Numbered from the stretch's first letter, positions 37,201 through 46,839 are shown. The stretch is 64,000 nt of DNA from Mytilus edulis (GCF_963676685.1 NC_092350.1:66581674-66645673); one strand, 5' to 3'. Numbers and translations: made by a program. Notes: generated by a model not told the origin, from the sequence alone.

Positions 37201-40200
37201 CTATAATGTTGTTACATAGAAATGAAAAATTTATAATTTGGTAGTAAGGGGTGTTTTATGGGTTGTTTTATGCTCATCTCTTTTGTCGTAAAACTTGTTC
37301 TCAACCAACCTTCATCATCGATTTCAAGATACGTGCTAGAGTAAACTATATCTGTTGAGTCTTTTATTTTCAATTTCAATGGAAAATACGAGTCCAACAT
37401 TGTCACAAATTTTGCACTATTCAGTGAGATGACATCATGTATATAATGGAAAGAGTAGTTTCAAGATAATGATAGCTTCTTTTCAGTCGTCATCAGAAAC
37501 TCTTGCATGAAGTCATCCTCATATAAAAAATGAACTAGTCATTCAAGCTATTCAGGAAGTCTAGTTGTAACTAGAATTGTTGCGTATTAATGGATATGTT
37601 TTCTTCAAAATTATTCTTATTTAACGAATTAATGCATGTAAACAATGAACAACGCAATTTAAGCAATCAAGTAGTCAAGTTTTATAATGTGTTTACTAAT
37701 TTTTGAAATTCTTGAAATTTCAATTTTCATCAATTTATTTTCTATTTATTTTGGTCTAAAGTTTCAACTCACATTAAATAAATAAAAGGTCTTTTCACTA
37801 CATCAATATTTATAATGAAGCCTCAAATCAAACAATTAGAAAATTCGAAATATGTTCATTTCAGTCTGGTAGTTACAATGCAGATTGCAATCTCTTAGTT
37901 TCACCCCCTTTATTTCAAGCAATAATATGATTCGCGCACATATTTTATTACTCTAAATTTTTCAGATTCTTAAGAATTTGTTTATTAAATCTTATATTGA
38001 CCACGTACAATGTTTAAATAGGAAGAAATGCTTAAAAGCTGTTTTTTCGCAGATGGCGGTATTTTGGGCAACTGTATGCGTTGTTATGATTTGCTGTTTG
38101 ATTAGACGTAAGAATAATTTTAGGGAATTTTATGATGTCAAAAACTTCTTTGATAATCATTACAGGGTTTTACTTCGTTTTAATTGATTAGCATTTGCAC
38201 CAGAAAGAAAAATTTGGGTTTTCACACATTTTGTTAACTTTTACTCCAATTTCAGAAAACATGTGCTCTCTGTCAAAAACACGCTTTAAATATTAAAAAA
38301 TGCATATGAATAATGACTGTTAATCTCTCTGCTAAAAGTTTAAATTGTTTGCATATGTAAATTTAGTATATAAAAGTTATATTATGCAATCAGGCTGAAA
38401 TCTTAGAAAATATGCACTTATTCGTCCTTGGCCTTTGATCTTGATTTGACGGAAATTGCACAGTACGATTTTTTTACGACCGGGCAAAACAGATAGTACA
38501 GATGGGTAGCTTTCAAATGATATATAATTTAGCCGTGTGTTAGGTAGGTGCATTAAAAATTTAATTTTATGGTTAAAGTCACTCGCCTATAAGAGGTATA
38601 ACGTGGTATAATCTAATCAAAATACTGTCATGTGTCTAACCTTTGTTTACAAGGATCTGACAACATCTCATTTTACTTTCTGTTCTGGCTTTTATAGTTT
38701 AAACATATTTATTTATACTGGATTGGGAAACAAGTTATCGCAACTTTTATTAATTCCTTTCCACTTTGAGGGTGCGAGTACAGCCTAATCCTGCTCTTTT
38801 TTAATTAAACTACAAGCGTGTCTTTTACGTGCAAGGGATATAACTCGTTTATACCAGGGGTCAGCAATTTATCGTCCTCTTCATACGAAATATCATCGTT
38901 CATCGTTTCTCAAGACCATACTCGCAAATGGTGAAAGAGAGAGCCGAAAATTTAGTCCCTGAAATTTCCTCCCCGGAGCGGAGATCGAACCAAGAACCTG
39001 TGTGTTGGAAGTCCGATGCACTAACAACTACATCACGGCTCTCCGTTTACATCATCCAATGAAATTTCAGTCTTCAAATTTTGAGGTTTAAATAAATCCG
39101 ACAAAACTAGAGAATCACAAATAGTTTGTAGAACAGAAAGTAAAATGAGGTGTTTTCTGATCTATGTAGGCAAAGCTTTGACACTGTTTTTTTTTTTTTA
39201 TAGATGAGTGGACGAATAACTGAAAGAAGGCCCTTAAATGATTGGAAATAACGAAACTTTTTCAAGTCCAGCTCTTACATTACTTTTCGTTATCTTGACC
39301 TAGTAATCTTTTTGAAAACAAATAACATAATTCACTTTGTGTTGTTTGATTTGCCGCATATGTCCTTTCTTAAAAATAGAATAATCAATCGAAATTAAAA
39401 ACAAGTTCAAATGATTTTGTAAATACAAAACTAATATAAGGGAGAACATACATTAACGAATATCGAAAAAAAAACCCAATTATTTTAACAATTTAATTCA
39501 ATAATTTGGTTTAAAGATATAGAAATGTTTAGCCGCAAAAAAAAATTATGATAAAAACGATTTTGATCTATTTTGAATGATTACATTTTGTATACAAGTA
39601 TTTTAATTTAAATTGAAAACGTGTGAAATTGTCTCTTAGGGAAAGATATAGTCATACAAGATGACACCAATGACCTTCATATTTTGCAAATGTAACTTTC
39701 AGTTAGTACCTAAGTTCTTGGATCATATGTTAATTTCAAATACTTAATTACATTCTGTTTTTTTAGGAGAAGTTATGCAGTTCAGCGAGAATCAACGAAC
39801 AGAAATTTGTGCATCATAGACCCACTTATACAAGATTCAGGTCACTGTGAAATCATTTCGATGACTGTTGATATTGACAAAGAGACATCAGTGGGTGCTG
39901 TCGTAATTATTGACGACCCAAGATTACCTACCAATGAAAATTTGACAAGACAAGAAGAAGATAAGGACAACCAAACCCCGACGTATGTATTTGTACTTGA
40001 TGTAGTACTATGTGTTACCGACTGTGCAAAGGTTGTATAGCCAGTCAAGGTTGTTAAAAACTTTCATATATATATATTATGTGTTTTTGTTCACTGACAT
40101 GCGACAGTAGCAATGTGTTGTCGTGCTCTTGGAAAAGTACGATAGTCAAAACCGTTTGTTTGTAACGACCTTGTGTGCTATTCGTTTAGTAGATCCATCG

Positions 40201-41658
40201 AAGTTAAGTGGGTCAATAATTTTTTTGTACTTAGGTTAGGTCAAAATAGAGGCCGTGTGGTTTTTTATTTGCCTGTTTTCCATCGGCAATAAGTATTCCA
40301 TCAAACATGTTTATATACAAAAGATTTATACCTAGTGATTTCAATCTTTGAATTATATTTGACATCCGTTGTTTTATTTTGAAATTCTATTTAGATTCAT
40401 GATAAACCGAATACATAACGAATTCTCGGAATGTCCAAGAGAACACAACCTAGACTGGTAAATATTGAATACATCATCCCATTTGGTAAATAAATCTTTA
40501 CCATAAGAGCAACACGACAGGTGCCACATGTGTCTGCTTTCCCTTTCGAAGCATCTTAGATCAATCATTCTTAAGTGGAGTTCGTGTTGCTCAGTTTTAA
40601 GTTTGATATGTTGTGTTTTGGTGTACCATTGTTTGACTGTTTGCCTTGTCTTTTTTAACCATAGCGTTGTCACCTAATGTTTCACATATATATAAGTATG
40701 AATGTTCCACTGGCAATGGTATCTTTTCCCCCTTTTTTACCCTTATTCTTAAATTTCATCATTCCCATTTAACACATCGAACCATTTTTTTCCAAAAAAT
40801 ATTTTCTGTTGAATTATGGAATAAAACTTTGAAAAACAGATAGATTTTATTGAATTTATGCGACGAAAATAACATGGATTATTCTCCTTTTGTGGTTTTT
40901 TCCTTGGGTTGAGGAATTTTCGAATAATTGTTTTCTATGTTTTGTAAAGTCTATAAAAAATGTGGTATGATTACCAATGAGACAACTGTCCACAAGAGAC
41001 CAAAATGACACAGACATTAACAACTATTGGTCACCGTACGGCCTTCAACAATGAGCAAAGCCCATACCGCATAGTCAGCTATAAAAGGCCCCGATATGAA
41101 AATGTAAACTAATTCAAGCGAGAAAACTAACGGCCTTATTTATATAAAAAAAATGAACGAAAACAAATATGTAACATATAAACAAACGACAACCACTGAA
41201 TTACAGGCTCCTGACTTAGGATAGGCACATACATAAATAATGTGGTGGGGTTAAACATGTTAGCGGAATCCAAACCCTCCCCTATGCCTACTTTACACTA
41301 GAAAAATGGTTATTAGTCGATAATAATTTACGGTAGTAGACGTCAATCCTGTATAGTCTCAGCATCCCTATAAATAATTTGAATTTATTTGAAATCTGAA
41401 AAAATCTTTCCTGTCATGCTTTTTATATGTTATACTGAAAGCACATATCCGGATAGATCACCCTTTTCATTGATCATATTATTGTTTGCCAGCAATACAT
41501 CTCCTGTCCAGACAGTATGTGTAAATGCTCAATTGAAGGAAGAAGTAAAATCTCAGATTCCAAACAAAGACAACAAAGGCCAGAGCGGAGAAAGAACAAA
41601 CACAAAGAATCACAATAAAGAACAGAACATGATGGCAGAAAAGGAATCTAGCTTGTAA
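25278..41658 (+). CDS. two-Ig-domain type I membrane receptor-like protein, paralogue A
   Basis: Exons: 25278-25341, 27078-27446, 28027-28455, 29600-29680, 31868-31943, 39767-39982 and 41493-41658 (TAA): 1401 nt, 466 aa. Exon 1 encodes a signal peptide (MNMNFALSIYTISFIIIF). Exon 2 is a V-like Ig domain with IQC, then DDQTNYSC (the D-x-x-x-Y-x-C signature) and an extra Cys (LTC). Exon 3 is a second Ig domain with TCSC, FIWQKYRHGE (core Trp) and DNQAIIRC, plus N-x-S/T sites. Exon 4 is a Thr/Ser-rich hinge; exon 5 is the membrane helix (GIGVFALVLLIAYGIFLFI) followed by RNQR. Exons 6-7 form an acidic, Lys/Asn-rich tail with a single Tyr (RSYAVQ). Exon 7 could instead splice out at 41655 (GTAAGT) to a tiny exon at 42976 adding TAD and a stop. 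It is paralogous to 50428-56651 with identical intron phases. I know of no named family; surface recognition or adhesion is inference. Introns hold six or more transposon insertions. Confidence 0.82.
25425..25835 (+). pseudogene. reverse-transcriptase C-terminal fragment plus tail (in intron 1 of paralogue A)
   Basis: In broken frames the + strand gives YISQL, then GLLLAKKLLNQLF, stop, VVKLKSLLRTFYGR. This is the C-terminus of the element at 30987-31553. The tail CCACATATGGAGCAGGACCA ... GTTGCTCAGTCTTTAGTTTT ... GCCATTGCGTTGACGG follows. Stops and frameshifts make it a pseudogene, in the same orientation as the host gene. Confidence 0.7.
26270..26480. repeat. interspersed repeat in intron 1 of paralogue A
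   Basis: TTATAAAAAGGAGAGATAAC ... GGACGCCTCCGGGTGTGG ... CATTGAAGACCTGTTGGTGA ... GGGTTGTTGTCTCTTTGACA ... CATTTCCATTCTCA. Its last part is the inverse of the fragment that interrupts the RT pseudogene at 19690-19790 and is related to 14640-14760. Confidence 0.6.
28538..28957 (-). repeat. about 420-bp interspersed repeat in intron 3 of paralogue A
   Basis: Starts near TGATGAGTTAAGCCTTTTCA and ends near TGGAGAGTTGTCATATGGCA ... CATACCACATCTGC. The inverse, shorter copy is at 40950-41295 (GTGGTATGATTACCAATGAG ... GGTTAAACATGTTAGCGGAA). The apparent 63-aa ORF inside is not conserved between copies. Confidence 0.7.
30072..30095. repeat. C-run followed by A-run
   Basis: A long C homopolymer adjoins an A homopolymer; other C-runs lie at about 30253-30263 and 32152-32160. 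Such tracts are prone to length error and marginal assembly. Confidence 0.7.
30558..30582. repeat. (GTAA)n microsatellite
   Basis: About six uninterrupted GTAA units, ending at AATTAGTTTATT. In intron 4 of paralogue A. Confidence 0.85.
30686..31553 (-). pseudogene. retroelement 3' half: reverse-transcriptase ORF and tail
   Basis: A 188-codon ORF (31553-30987) carries FRYKDDVLSLNN, the reverse-transcriptase Y-x-D-D box with both aspartates, then YPIELEIKDTTD, YDKRDDFSFPIVN, VYISQLIRYSRAC and LKSSLRKFYGR. After the stop come about 300 nt of tail that include CACATGTGGAGCAGGATCTG and end at GGTATCTTTCGTCCCTCTTT. The start Met is internal; the N-terminal RT motifs are missing, so this is a 5'-truncated insertion in intron 4 of paralogue A, antisense to it. 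It links this RT to the tail repeats at 13666, 25660, 36100, 40520, 42068 and 54082. Family assignment beyond retroelement RT is uncertain. Confidence 0.8.
31944..33401. other. first part of intron 5 of paralogue A
   Basis: No exon-like or repeat content that I can support, apart from a C-run near 32152. TGTTAC-containing phrases (CTGTTACGTTCTGTCATGTT, CCTGTTACTCAAGATTC, GTAACAGGAAAGAA) recur through 32.35-33.38 kb, suggesting decayed low-copy repeats. Confidence 0.35.
33402..34510 (+). repeat. long interspersed repeat (GTCGAGC ... TTGACCTCATTTTC), copy 2
   Basis: Co-linear with 13158-14420, including the GTCGAGC..GCTCGAC hairpin at the start, followed here by a GGCGGCGG-rich stretch (33460-33484). 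It lacks the nested insertion seen in copy 1. Internal units of about 180 bp each carry TGACCTTGACCTCATTTTC or a close variant. Confidence 0.75.
36313..36667 (-). mobile_element. tRNA-derived SINE with 9-bp target duplication
   Basis: The minus strand starts with a tRNA-like head: AGAGCCGTGGTGTAGTGGTT then AGTGCATCGG (box A TGGTGTAGTGG) and GGTTCGATTCC (box B). A body of about 280 bp follows, and it ends in a TATTTAAAC-type tail. The direct repeat ACCCGTCTT at 36304-36312 and 36668-36676 flanks it exactly, inside the RT element tail, where the uninterrupted 30.9-kb copy reads CACCCGTCGTG. Not a functional tRNA gene. Confidence 0.85.
36893..37140 (+). repeat. interspersed repeat (CTGTACCAAGTCAG family)
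   Basis: CCTGTACCAAGTCAGGCATA ... GTAGCAGTTCTGTGTTTCTA ... TGTGACCCGGATTTATTT ... GAATAGCGGTATTCTA. Related copies lie at 53830-54040 and 62395-62530. It interrupts the RT pseudogene. Confidence 0.6.
38641..39178. repeat. short inverted-repeat element interrupted by a SINE
   Basis: CTTTGTTTACAAGGATCTGA ... CATCTCATTTTACTTTCTGT then TCT (38641-38687) is the inverse of AGAACAGAAAGTAAAATGAG ... CTGATCTATGTAGGCAAAG (39131-39175). The SINE at 38695-39046 sits between the arms. Confidence 0.65.
38695..39046 (-). mobile_element. tRNA-derived SINE, second copy
   Basis: Same family and orientation as 36313-36667. The + strand end reads GTCCGATGCACTAACAACTA then CATCACGGCTCTCC and the start TAGTTTAAACATATTTATTT. 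The box B region (GGTTCGATCTCC on the minus strand) is retained with changes. No target duplication is obvious. Confidence 0.75.
40380..40735 (+). mobile_element. retroelement 3'-tail copy in intron 6 of paralogue A
   Basis: CCACATGTGTCTGCTTTCCC ... GGAGTTCGTGTTGCTCAG ... TGTTGTGTTTTGGTGTACCA ... CATAGCGTTGTCA, ending near AATGTTCCACTGGCAATGGT then ATCTTTT, matches the minus-strand tail of 30686-30900. The upstream part to 40380 is a poorly conserved extension toward the RT ORF. Confidence 0.6.
40950..41295 (+). repeat. interspersed repeat in intron 6 of paralogue A
   Basis: ATGTGGTATGATTACCAATG, CACAAGAGACCAAAATGACA, GGTCACCGTACGGCCTTCAA, ... GGTTAAACATGTTAGCGG. Inverse relative of 28538-28957, truncated at its right end. 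Confidence 0.7.
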
Positions 41659-43600
41659 GTCTGATTTAATTTGTTGGAAAATAAATTCTATCAAACAGGG
41701 ATACTAATGTAAAAAACAATATCTATACTTGGTGCAGGTCGTGGTCAATAAAATAATTTAGGCTTTTGTCAACATAAATGAAAAAAGAAAACATAAACGT
41801 TACATGAAGTAATAACTCGAATAGTCTGAAACATTAGATGTAACCATAAACAAAAATTGTGTATACCAACAATGGTCGGAGGGAAATTCAGATTTGATAT
41901 CAGCATTCAGTGAAATAATTTTTAGAAAGATATATTAATGCTATCTTCAATCCAGCTGTTTGTACTAAAGTCTTATAAGTTAAAAAAAAGAAAAAAACTA
42001 TGTTGAGAATAAAAACTACATTCGATGTATATTTAAGAGTAAGCGACAATGGATTATATAATAACAGTAAAAGAGGGGCGAAAAATACCAGAGGGACAGT
42101 CAAACTCATAGATTGAAAATAAACTGACAACGCCATGGCTTAAAAGAAAAAAGACAAACAGACAAACAGACAAATAAAAGTTCACAAGACACAACATCCA
42201 AAAATAAAAACTAAGCAATGCGAACCCCATAGTGAATCAAAAAGTTAAATCACAAAATACAGAACTCCGACGAAAATGAAAACGGAAAGTCCCTAACCAA
42301 ATGTTCCTAATCAAGTTATTGAGAAACTTCTGTATGTGTTAATGGAGAGATACTCATGTATTGAATGCAATCAGAATAATTAAAGTTCAACAATTCTTAT
42401 AACACGCGAAGATGTACCGGTTTTTCGAGTAGTTTCTAAACATCGTAAACGAGCAAAATCATAAATTCTTTGCAACTATTTTCCCATCAAAACAAAATTA
42501 CTGCAGTTGTTTTGTCCATTTCCCCTACCGGTTCGCATTGTCGGAGTCTGAGTTAGCTCATTTATCTTATAATATATAGCAAATTTGGTACAATAGTTGC
42601 GTCACAATACAAAGTTCAAAGTGTGGCCAGCCTTACATGATAGCATAAGTGACTGAATCTGCATCATCTGTGAAAAAAGTGAGGACACGACTTCGTTATT
42701 ACATGGATGCTGTTTACATGGAAGCTTTTAAACCAAGATGCACAAGTGATATTATCACCATACTTTTGATTTCTTGACATTTTACCTGGTGCTGAGAATA
42801 CTAGCTTACTTTTTGCCGGAAACAACCATTGTTCGCGTTAAAAACAACAGAAGTACAGAATTTAAAAAGTGAAAACATGATTTTGTATAAAAGTATTTTA
42901 ATATTGTACTTGTTGTAGATAACAGGAAGGTAACGATATGCAGAACAATATTCAAAACAAAACATTCATTTACAGGACTGCAGATTGAGTGTGCTCAGCT
43001 ACGACAAAGAATACATACACCAACATCTTTTTTATCAACTGTATTATACTTATACTGTAAACCTCTCTTCGCAGATACTTTTTTCGTGTTTAGCATTTTA
43101 TAGCCTTTTTCGCAGCTACTTAATTTCTCAATTTTCAAATTCAGTTTATTTTTTACTGTCTACTGGCTTCCAAATAATGGAAAATGAACTAACAAAGCTC
43201 AAGCTAGTTTTGCATGCTATTTATAAAACATCAAGGATTTTGTTTATTTTGGATCAAACAGCCTTGCAATCAACATAGACATGATAGAATAAATTTGATT
43301 TGGTTGTTTTTTTAATTTTAAAAGCAATTATCTGTAAAGACCAAAATAACCTGGAAATACATGATTACGGAACTTTTGAATTTAGACATAAATTTGAAGG
43401 ACCTCCTTATATATATTGAAAAAATATTCAAATTTGGTTTAAGGTTGGATAAAAACAATAATCACGACTTAATCAAATAGAAATGTAAGATTATGCCTGC
43501 ATTTTAGTTCAACATGGGCTGTTTTGACATCAATTTAAAATTTGGTGAGAGAACGAGATGACAAACATTTAGAAATGAAAAAAGTACATGTATATATTTT
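41659..43600. other. 3' flank of paralogue A; one retroelement tail
   Basis: No gene is supported. 42068-42230 is a minus-strand retroelement tail (AGAGGGGCGAAAAATACCAG ... CAACGCCATGGCTT ... GCGAACCCC), followed by an inverted GTTTTTGATGTGTTT-family fragment (42233-42302). At 42976-42988 an acceptor-preceded GACTGCAGATTGA could be an alternative last exon of paralogue A. Confidence 0.45.
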
Positions 43601-43635
43601 GATTAATTTTGTAGTAAAATAATCATGCGATTTTC

Positions 43636-43687
43636 GGTGCACCAGATACGCATTTCGACAATGCATGTCTCTTCAGGGATGCTCGAG
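43636..43687 (-). ncRNA. hammerhead ribozyme motif, nearly intact
   Basis: Read on the minus strand: CUGAAGA, then GACA-UGCAU-UGUC (stem II, four pairs), GAAA, then U-GCGU-A closing a two-pair stem III, the cleavage triplet AUC, and UGGUGC pairing with GCAUCC before the core. Every invariant core position is present (CUGANGA, GAAA, NUH). Stem I has five of six pairs, the first being C/U instead of a pair. This is the type I, tiny-stem-III form known from Penelope-like elements and animal retrozymes. Activity is unproven. Confidence 0.65.
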
Positions 43688-46090
43688 ACTGACATAATGT
43701 ATACATATACATTTGAGTACATTACGAAAATAAAAAAGCATAAAACATGATTGGTACGTGACCTTGTTTTTGAGATATAGTGTATAATGAATCTCTCTAC
43801 TTTTTCATACATTTATCATTGCCTTCTTTTCTGTTACCAAGTATTAATAATAGATTTTCATACAGTTAATATTGTCACTTTTTTTGTTTACCAGCAAGGT
43901 CACTAAGCTATTTATTTTTATTTGCCCCATATGTTCCGCTTTTAAAATACTTTCAATTCATAAGAGTCTTTTAAAATGAAAGCAAGGAGCAAACATCCCA
44001 AGCAAACATAAAATTTCAACGTTTGAATGATCTGTTGAAGGAGTGACCATTTGTCAGTTTCTATGTAGCACTTCACATTTTACTTATTACTGCTAATCAA
44101 CACGATCGAAATCTTTTAAACAAGGTTTCATTTGCGATTTTATCAGTTTTCCCTTTTTCATTCCCTGTCAACCACCTATTATTTCCAATTATTTCAAAAA
44201 TTCGACTGATTCTATTTGATTATACCTGTTAATTTTGGTTGGTGGACAACTGTATTTCTGATAAGTTATGTTGTTTATGCTTCAATGAACATTTTTTATT
44301 TATTTGTATAGTCTTATTTGATTTCTTTCTTTGTAAAGATATTGAATTGTTTAACATGTTATTATTGTTTTTATGTCATTATTATTTTGTTGTAAAAAAT
44401 AATTAATAATGTTTTTTTTTATGTGATTTGTTTTCTTTTTGAATAAGTAAAATGTCACAATTTACATTTTATTACTTCATTCCTTATACATTGCTCATGA
44501 TAAAGTCAAACAGGGATTCTCGGAGCATTTAGACATATACATGTTGAATCGTCGGTTGTTTTTGTAACAGAAAATCATGCAAATTAAGAGTCTCATGTCT
44601 GATAAAAATATGATTTGATTATATGACTATACTTTGTTTCGTGTCCAGTAATATCTTGAGGGCATATTATTGACGATGTAATTATAGTTGATGCAAACCT
44701 TAATAAGCAACTTGGTGGGTTTTAGCAAAACGGATACATAATGATGAACGACTGAGTGAAATGTAGTGACTGTTGCAAGAAAAGAAGTATTGCAACAATT
44801 TATCAGATACCGATCGAGGAATCTCTGAAATCTTTTTCTGTAGTAGCAAAAGTTTAAATCTATTTGGTATCTTGTTGAGAGTTGTCTCATTGACAATCAT
44901 ACCACATCTTCTCTTTATATTTAAAAGGGATACCATAAATAATTTGGGTAACTGAAAAAACTTTAAGTCGAAGAAAACCCCATGACCCCTCTCTTTCCCC
45001 ATTTTCCCCCTAAAAAAAAGACCTCAAAAAGTCGAAAAGGCACTATATCGAAGATTAAAATTGAGCAAACATCCAGACTGAGCTTAGACTATCCGACAGA
45101 GACAATAAACCCATTCTTCTAGTATTGAGCTAATGGGTACTTACATTGACACATTTTTCAATAATTGAACTGAACTTTTTTTTTTAAATTTATAAGAAAT
45201 CCGCAGAATTGAAAAAGAATCTAGACAAAAAATGATACGCATTAACATTTAATAACTTAAACAAATATGGATATGAATATGTTAGTGTTTCTATGTTAAA
45301 ACCATCGCTACAATTCTTATATCAACGAGCAGTAGGGGTCGTCTAATTGTAACAACACTAAGGAAGAAGGTTTCTATTCGATAAGCGGTCTTAAGACAAA
45401 TCGTAAAGGAAGTTATTAAAATCAGACAAATGTAATTATAGCCATTACGTTTTATCTATTTTGATTTATAAATAGTTACACAGAAAATAACACTTGAAAT
45501 ACTTATTATTTGCATTTCACTAAAACTACGTGACTAAATGGCATTCGACATGTGCGTTTGTTAACGATTATCTTATTTTGGATTACATACATGCATGTAT
45601 CCTGATCTCATTCAGCATTAGATGTTTTTCAGTGAAATCTAATAATATACAGTAAATCATATTTAATAGAAATATCTATTTACACGATATGTTACATACA
45701 TAGTACATATATATATCGGAAACTCATTATTTATAGTTAACAAGTATATGATTAAATTTCATGTTTTATGTCAAACATCCTGTAAAGTTATCTTGTGACA
45801 TGTTTCCATTTTCTTTCAAACATTGGAAAATCCATGTCACGTGTCTATTAATACGTATTCAAAAGATTCCGTAATCATGTTAATTTAATAATATTATCGT
45901 TAACAACCATCTATGCTTTAATTATAAAACTCAATCAGGTTAATGACCTTTTTTGTTCTGTGACAGGGATATAAAACTATAAAGAAGTGATATGTGATGT
46001 AAAAAGAGTTACAAGTTTCCATGGAAGAAATCTTAAAAATCGCACACTTCAGTAAACGACATTGCTTATATTGAAGTGAGAATAAGGCTT
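43688..46090. other. intergenic, no feature found
   Basis: AT-rich with no ORF or motif I can support. A short GTTGAGAGTTGTCTCATTGA then CAATCATACCACATC fragment at 44873-44910 is the end of the 28538/40950 repeat family, inverted. Confidence 0.4.
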
Positions 46091-46123
46091 ATTAGTTATC
46101 AAAGGTACAAGGTTTATAATTTA

Positions 46124-46170
46124 ATACGCCAGACGCGCGTTTCGTCTACATAAGACTCATCAATCACGCT
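46124..46170 (-). ncRNA. hammerhead ribozyme motif, C3 altered
   Basis: Minus strand: UUGAUGA (canonical CUGAUGA, so C3 is U), GUCU-UAUGU-AGAC stem II, GAAA, C-GCGC-G stem III, cleavage triplet GUC, and UGGCGU pairing with GCGUGA with one mismatch. C3 normally pairs with G8 in the active core, so this copy is probably weak or dead. Confidence 0.6.
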
Positions 46171-46483
46171 CAGATCAAAATAATTATAAAGCCAATCAAA
46201 TACAAAGTTGAAGAGCATTGAGTACCAAAAACTCCAAAAGGTTGTTCCAATACGGTAAAAGTAATAGGTTATCCCTTTTTAGAAAATCCTTAGTATGAAA
46301 AGAAATTTTAACTTTTGTAAATAGGAAATTTATAAAAATGACAATACGATTGATATTCATGTCAACACCGAAGTGCTGATTACTGGGCTGATGATCTCCT
46401 CAAGGACGAAACGTCAACCAGTGGTGTCATCGACTCAGTGGGTGGTGTAAATAGCTATCAAAGGTACCAGACTTATAATTTAA

Positions 46484-46528
46484 TACGCCAGATGCGCTTT
46501 CCGTCTAGATAAACTCATCAGCGACGAT
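46484..46528 (-). ncRNA. hammerhead ribozyme motif, GAAA altered
   Basis: Minus strand: CUGAUGA intact, stem II GUUU/AGAC intact, but GAAAC has become GGAAA (A13 to G) and stem III has lost a pair; triplet AUC, stem I UGGCG/CGUCG with wobble pairs. Expected inactive. Confidence 0.6.
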
Positions 46529-46839
46529 CAGATCAAAAAAGTTATAAAGCTAATCAAGTATCACTAGATTTATTTCATTTGACTTGGCGGGGTTTTCGAA
46601 GTTCGCTTATTTAAGACCAGTTCATCTAAAGACATGAGTTTAAGGATTAACTCATCAATGAAGTGTCCAGTTATTCGTCCCGTATCATACACTCAGTTCT
46701 TTTGTATATGCGTTTGGTGGCACTGATATGTGATTAGAATTAATATTAACTTTAACAGCAATCATCCTTATCATACACATCTTCAAATAGATGTCTTAAT
46801 GCCAATTAAAACATAAGCTCCGCCCGATCAGTTGAAATT

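Larger units (their letters stand above)
36100..37525 (-). pseudogene. decayed reverse-transcriptase element with two nested insertions
   Basis: Minus-strand pieces in order: FHYIHDVISLNS (Y-x-D-D changed to Y-I-H-D), LKLKIKDSTDIVYSSTYLE and EIDDEGWLRT near 37440-37290; the region at 36889-36670 matching the RT C-terminus and following tail (ATGATTTCAACTTTGCAT; GTCAACCAACTCGTAGTGGC); and the terminal tail at 36300-36100. A + strand repeat (about 36893-37140) and a SINE (36313-36667) split it. A fossil without coding capacity. Confidence 0.7.
34683..38587. mobile_element. 3.9-kb inverted-repeat element with nested retroelements
   Basis: Left end TA|GGCGAGTGACTT and right end GTCACTCGCC|TA are inverted complements. 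Similarity extends about 170 bp inward (GTGCATTAAA region, CTAACACACGGCT, GCCCGGTCGTAAAAAAATCG, AAATCAAGGTCAAAGG). TA at both borders suggests a TA target duplication. The interior has no transposase-like ORF and contains an RT pseudogene with a SINE inside it (36100-37525). All of it lies in intron 5 of paralogue A and accounts for half of that intron's length. Confidence 0.75.
46098..46562 (-). repeat. retrozyme-like tandem repeat (359-bp unit, 1.3 copies)
   Basis: The phrase TATCAAAGGTACMAGRYTTA, TAATTTAATACGCCAGAYGC begins at 46098 and again at 46457, giving a 359-bp period. Each unit start holds a minus-strand hammerhead segment (46124-46170 and 46484-46528). The unit also has GTCAACACCGAAGTGCTGAT and GGACGAAACGTCAACCAG. 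A unit of 300-400 bp in head-to-tail copies, each with a hammerhead, is the reported layout of animal retrozymes, including those of mussels (from memory). Confidence 0.7.

Noticed and set aside
40374-40673. 99-codon minus-strand ORF
   Set aside because: It is antisense to a retroelement tail; the same tail elsewhere has stops in this frame.
42985-43278. 97-codon + strand ORF after paralogue A
   Set aside because: Phe/Leu/Tyr-rich translation typical of AT-rich non-coding DNA; it does not join in phase to paralogue A.
46384-46412. CTGATGA ... GAAACGTC as a hammerhead
   Set aside because: Stem II geometry and base 10.1 are wrong and other copies read CTGGTGA; kept only as a conserved hairpin block.
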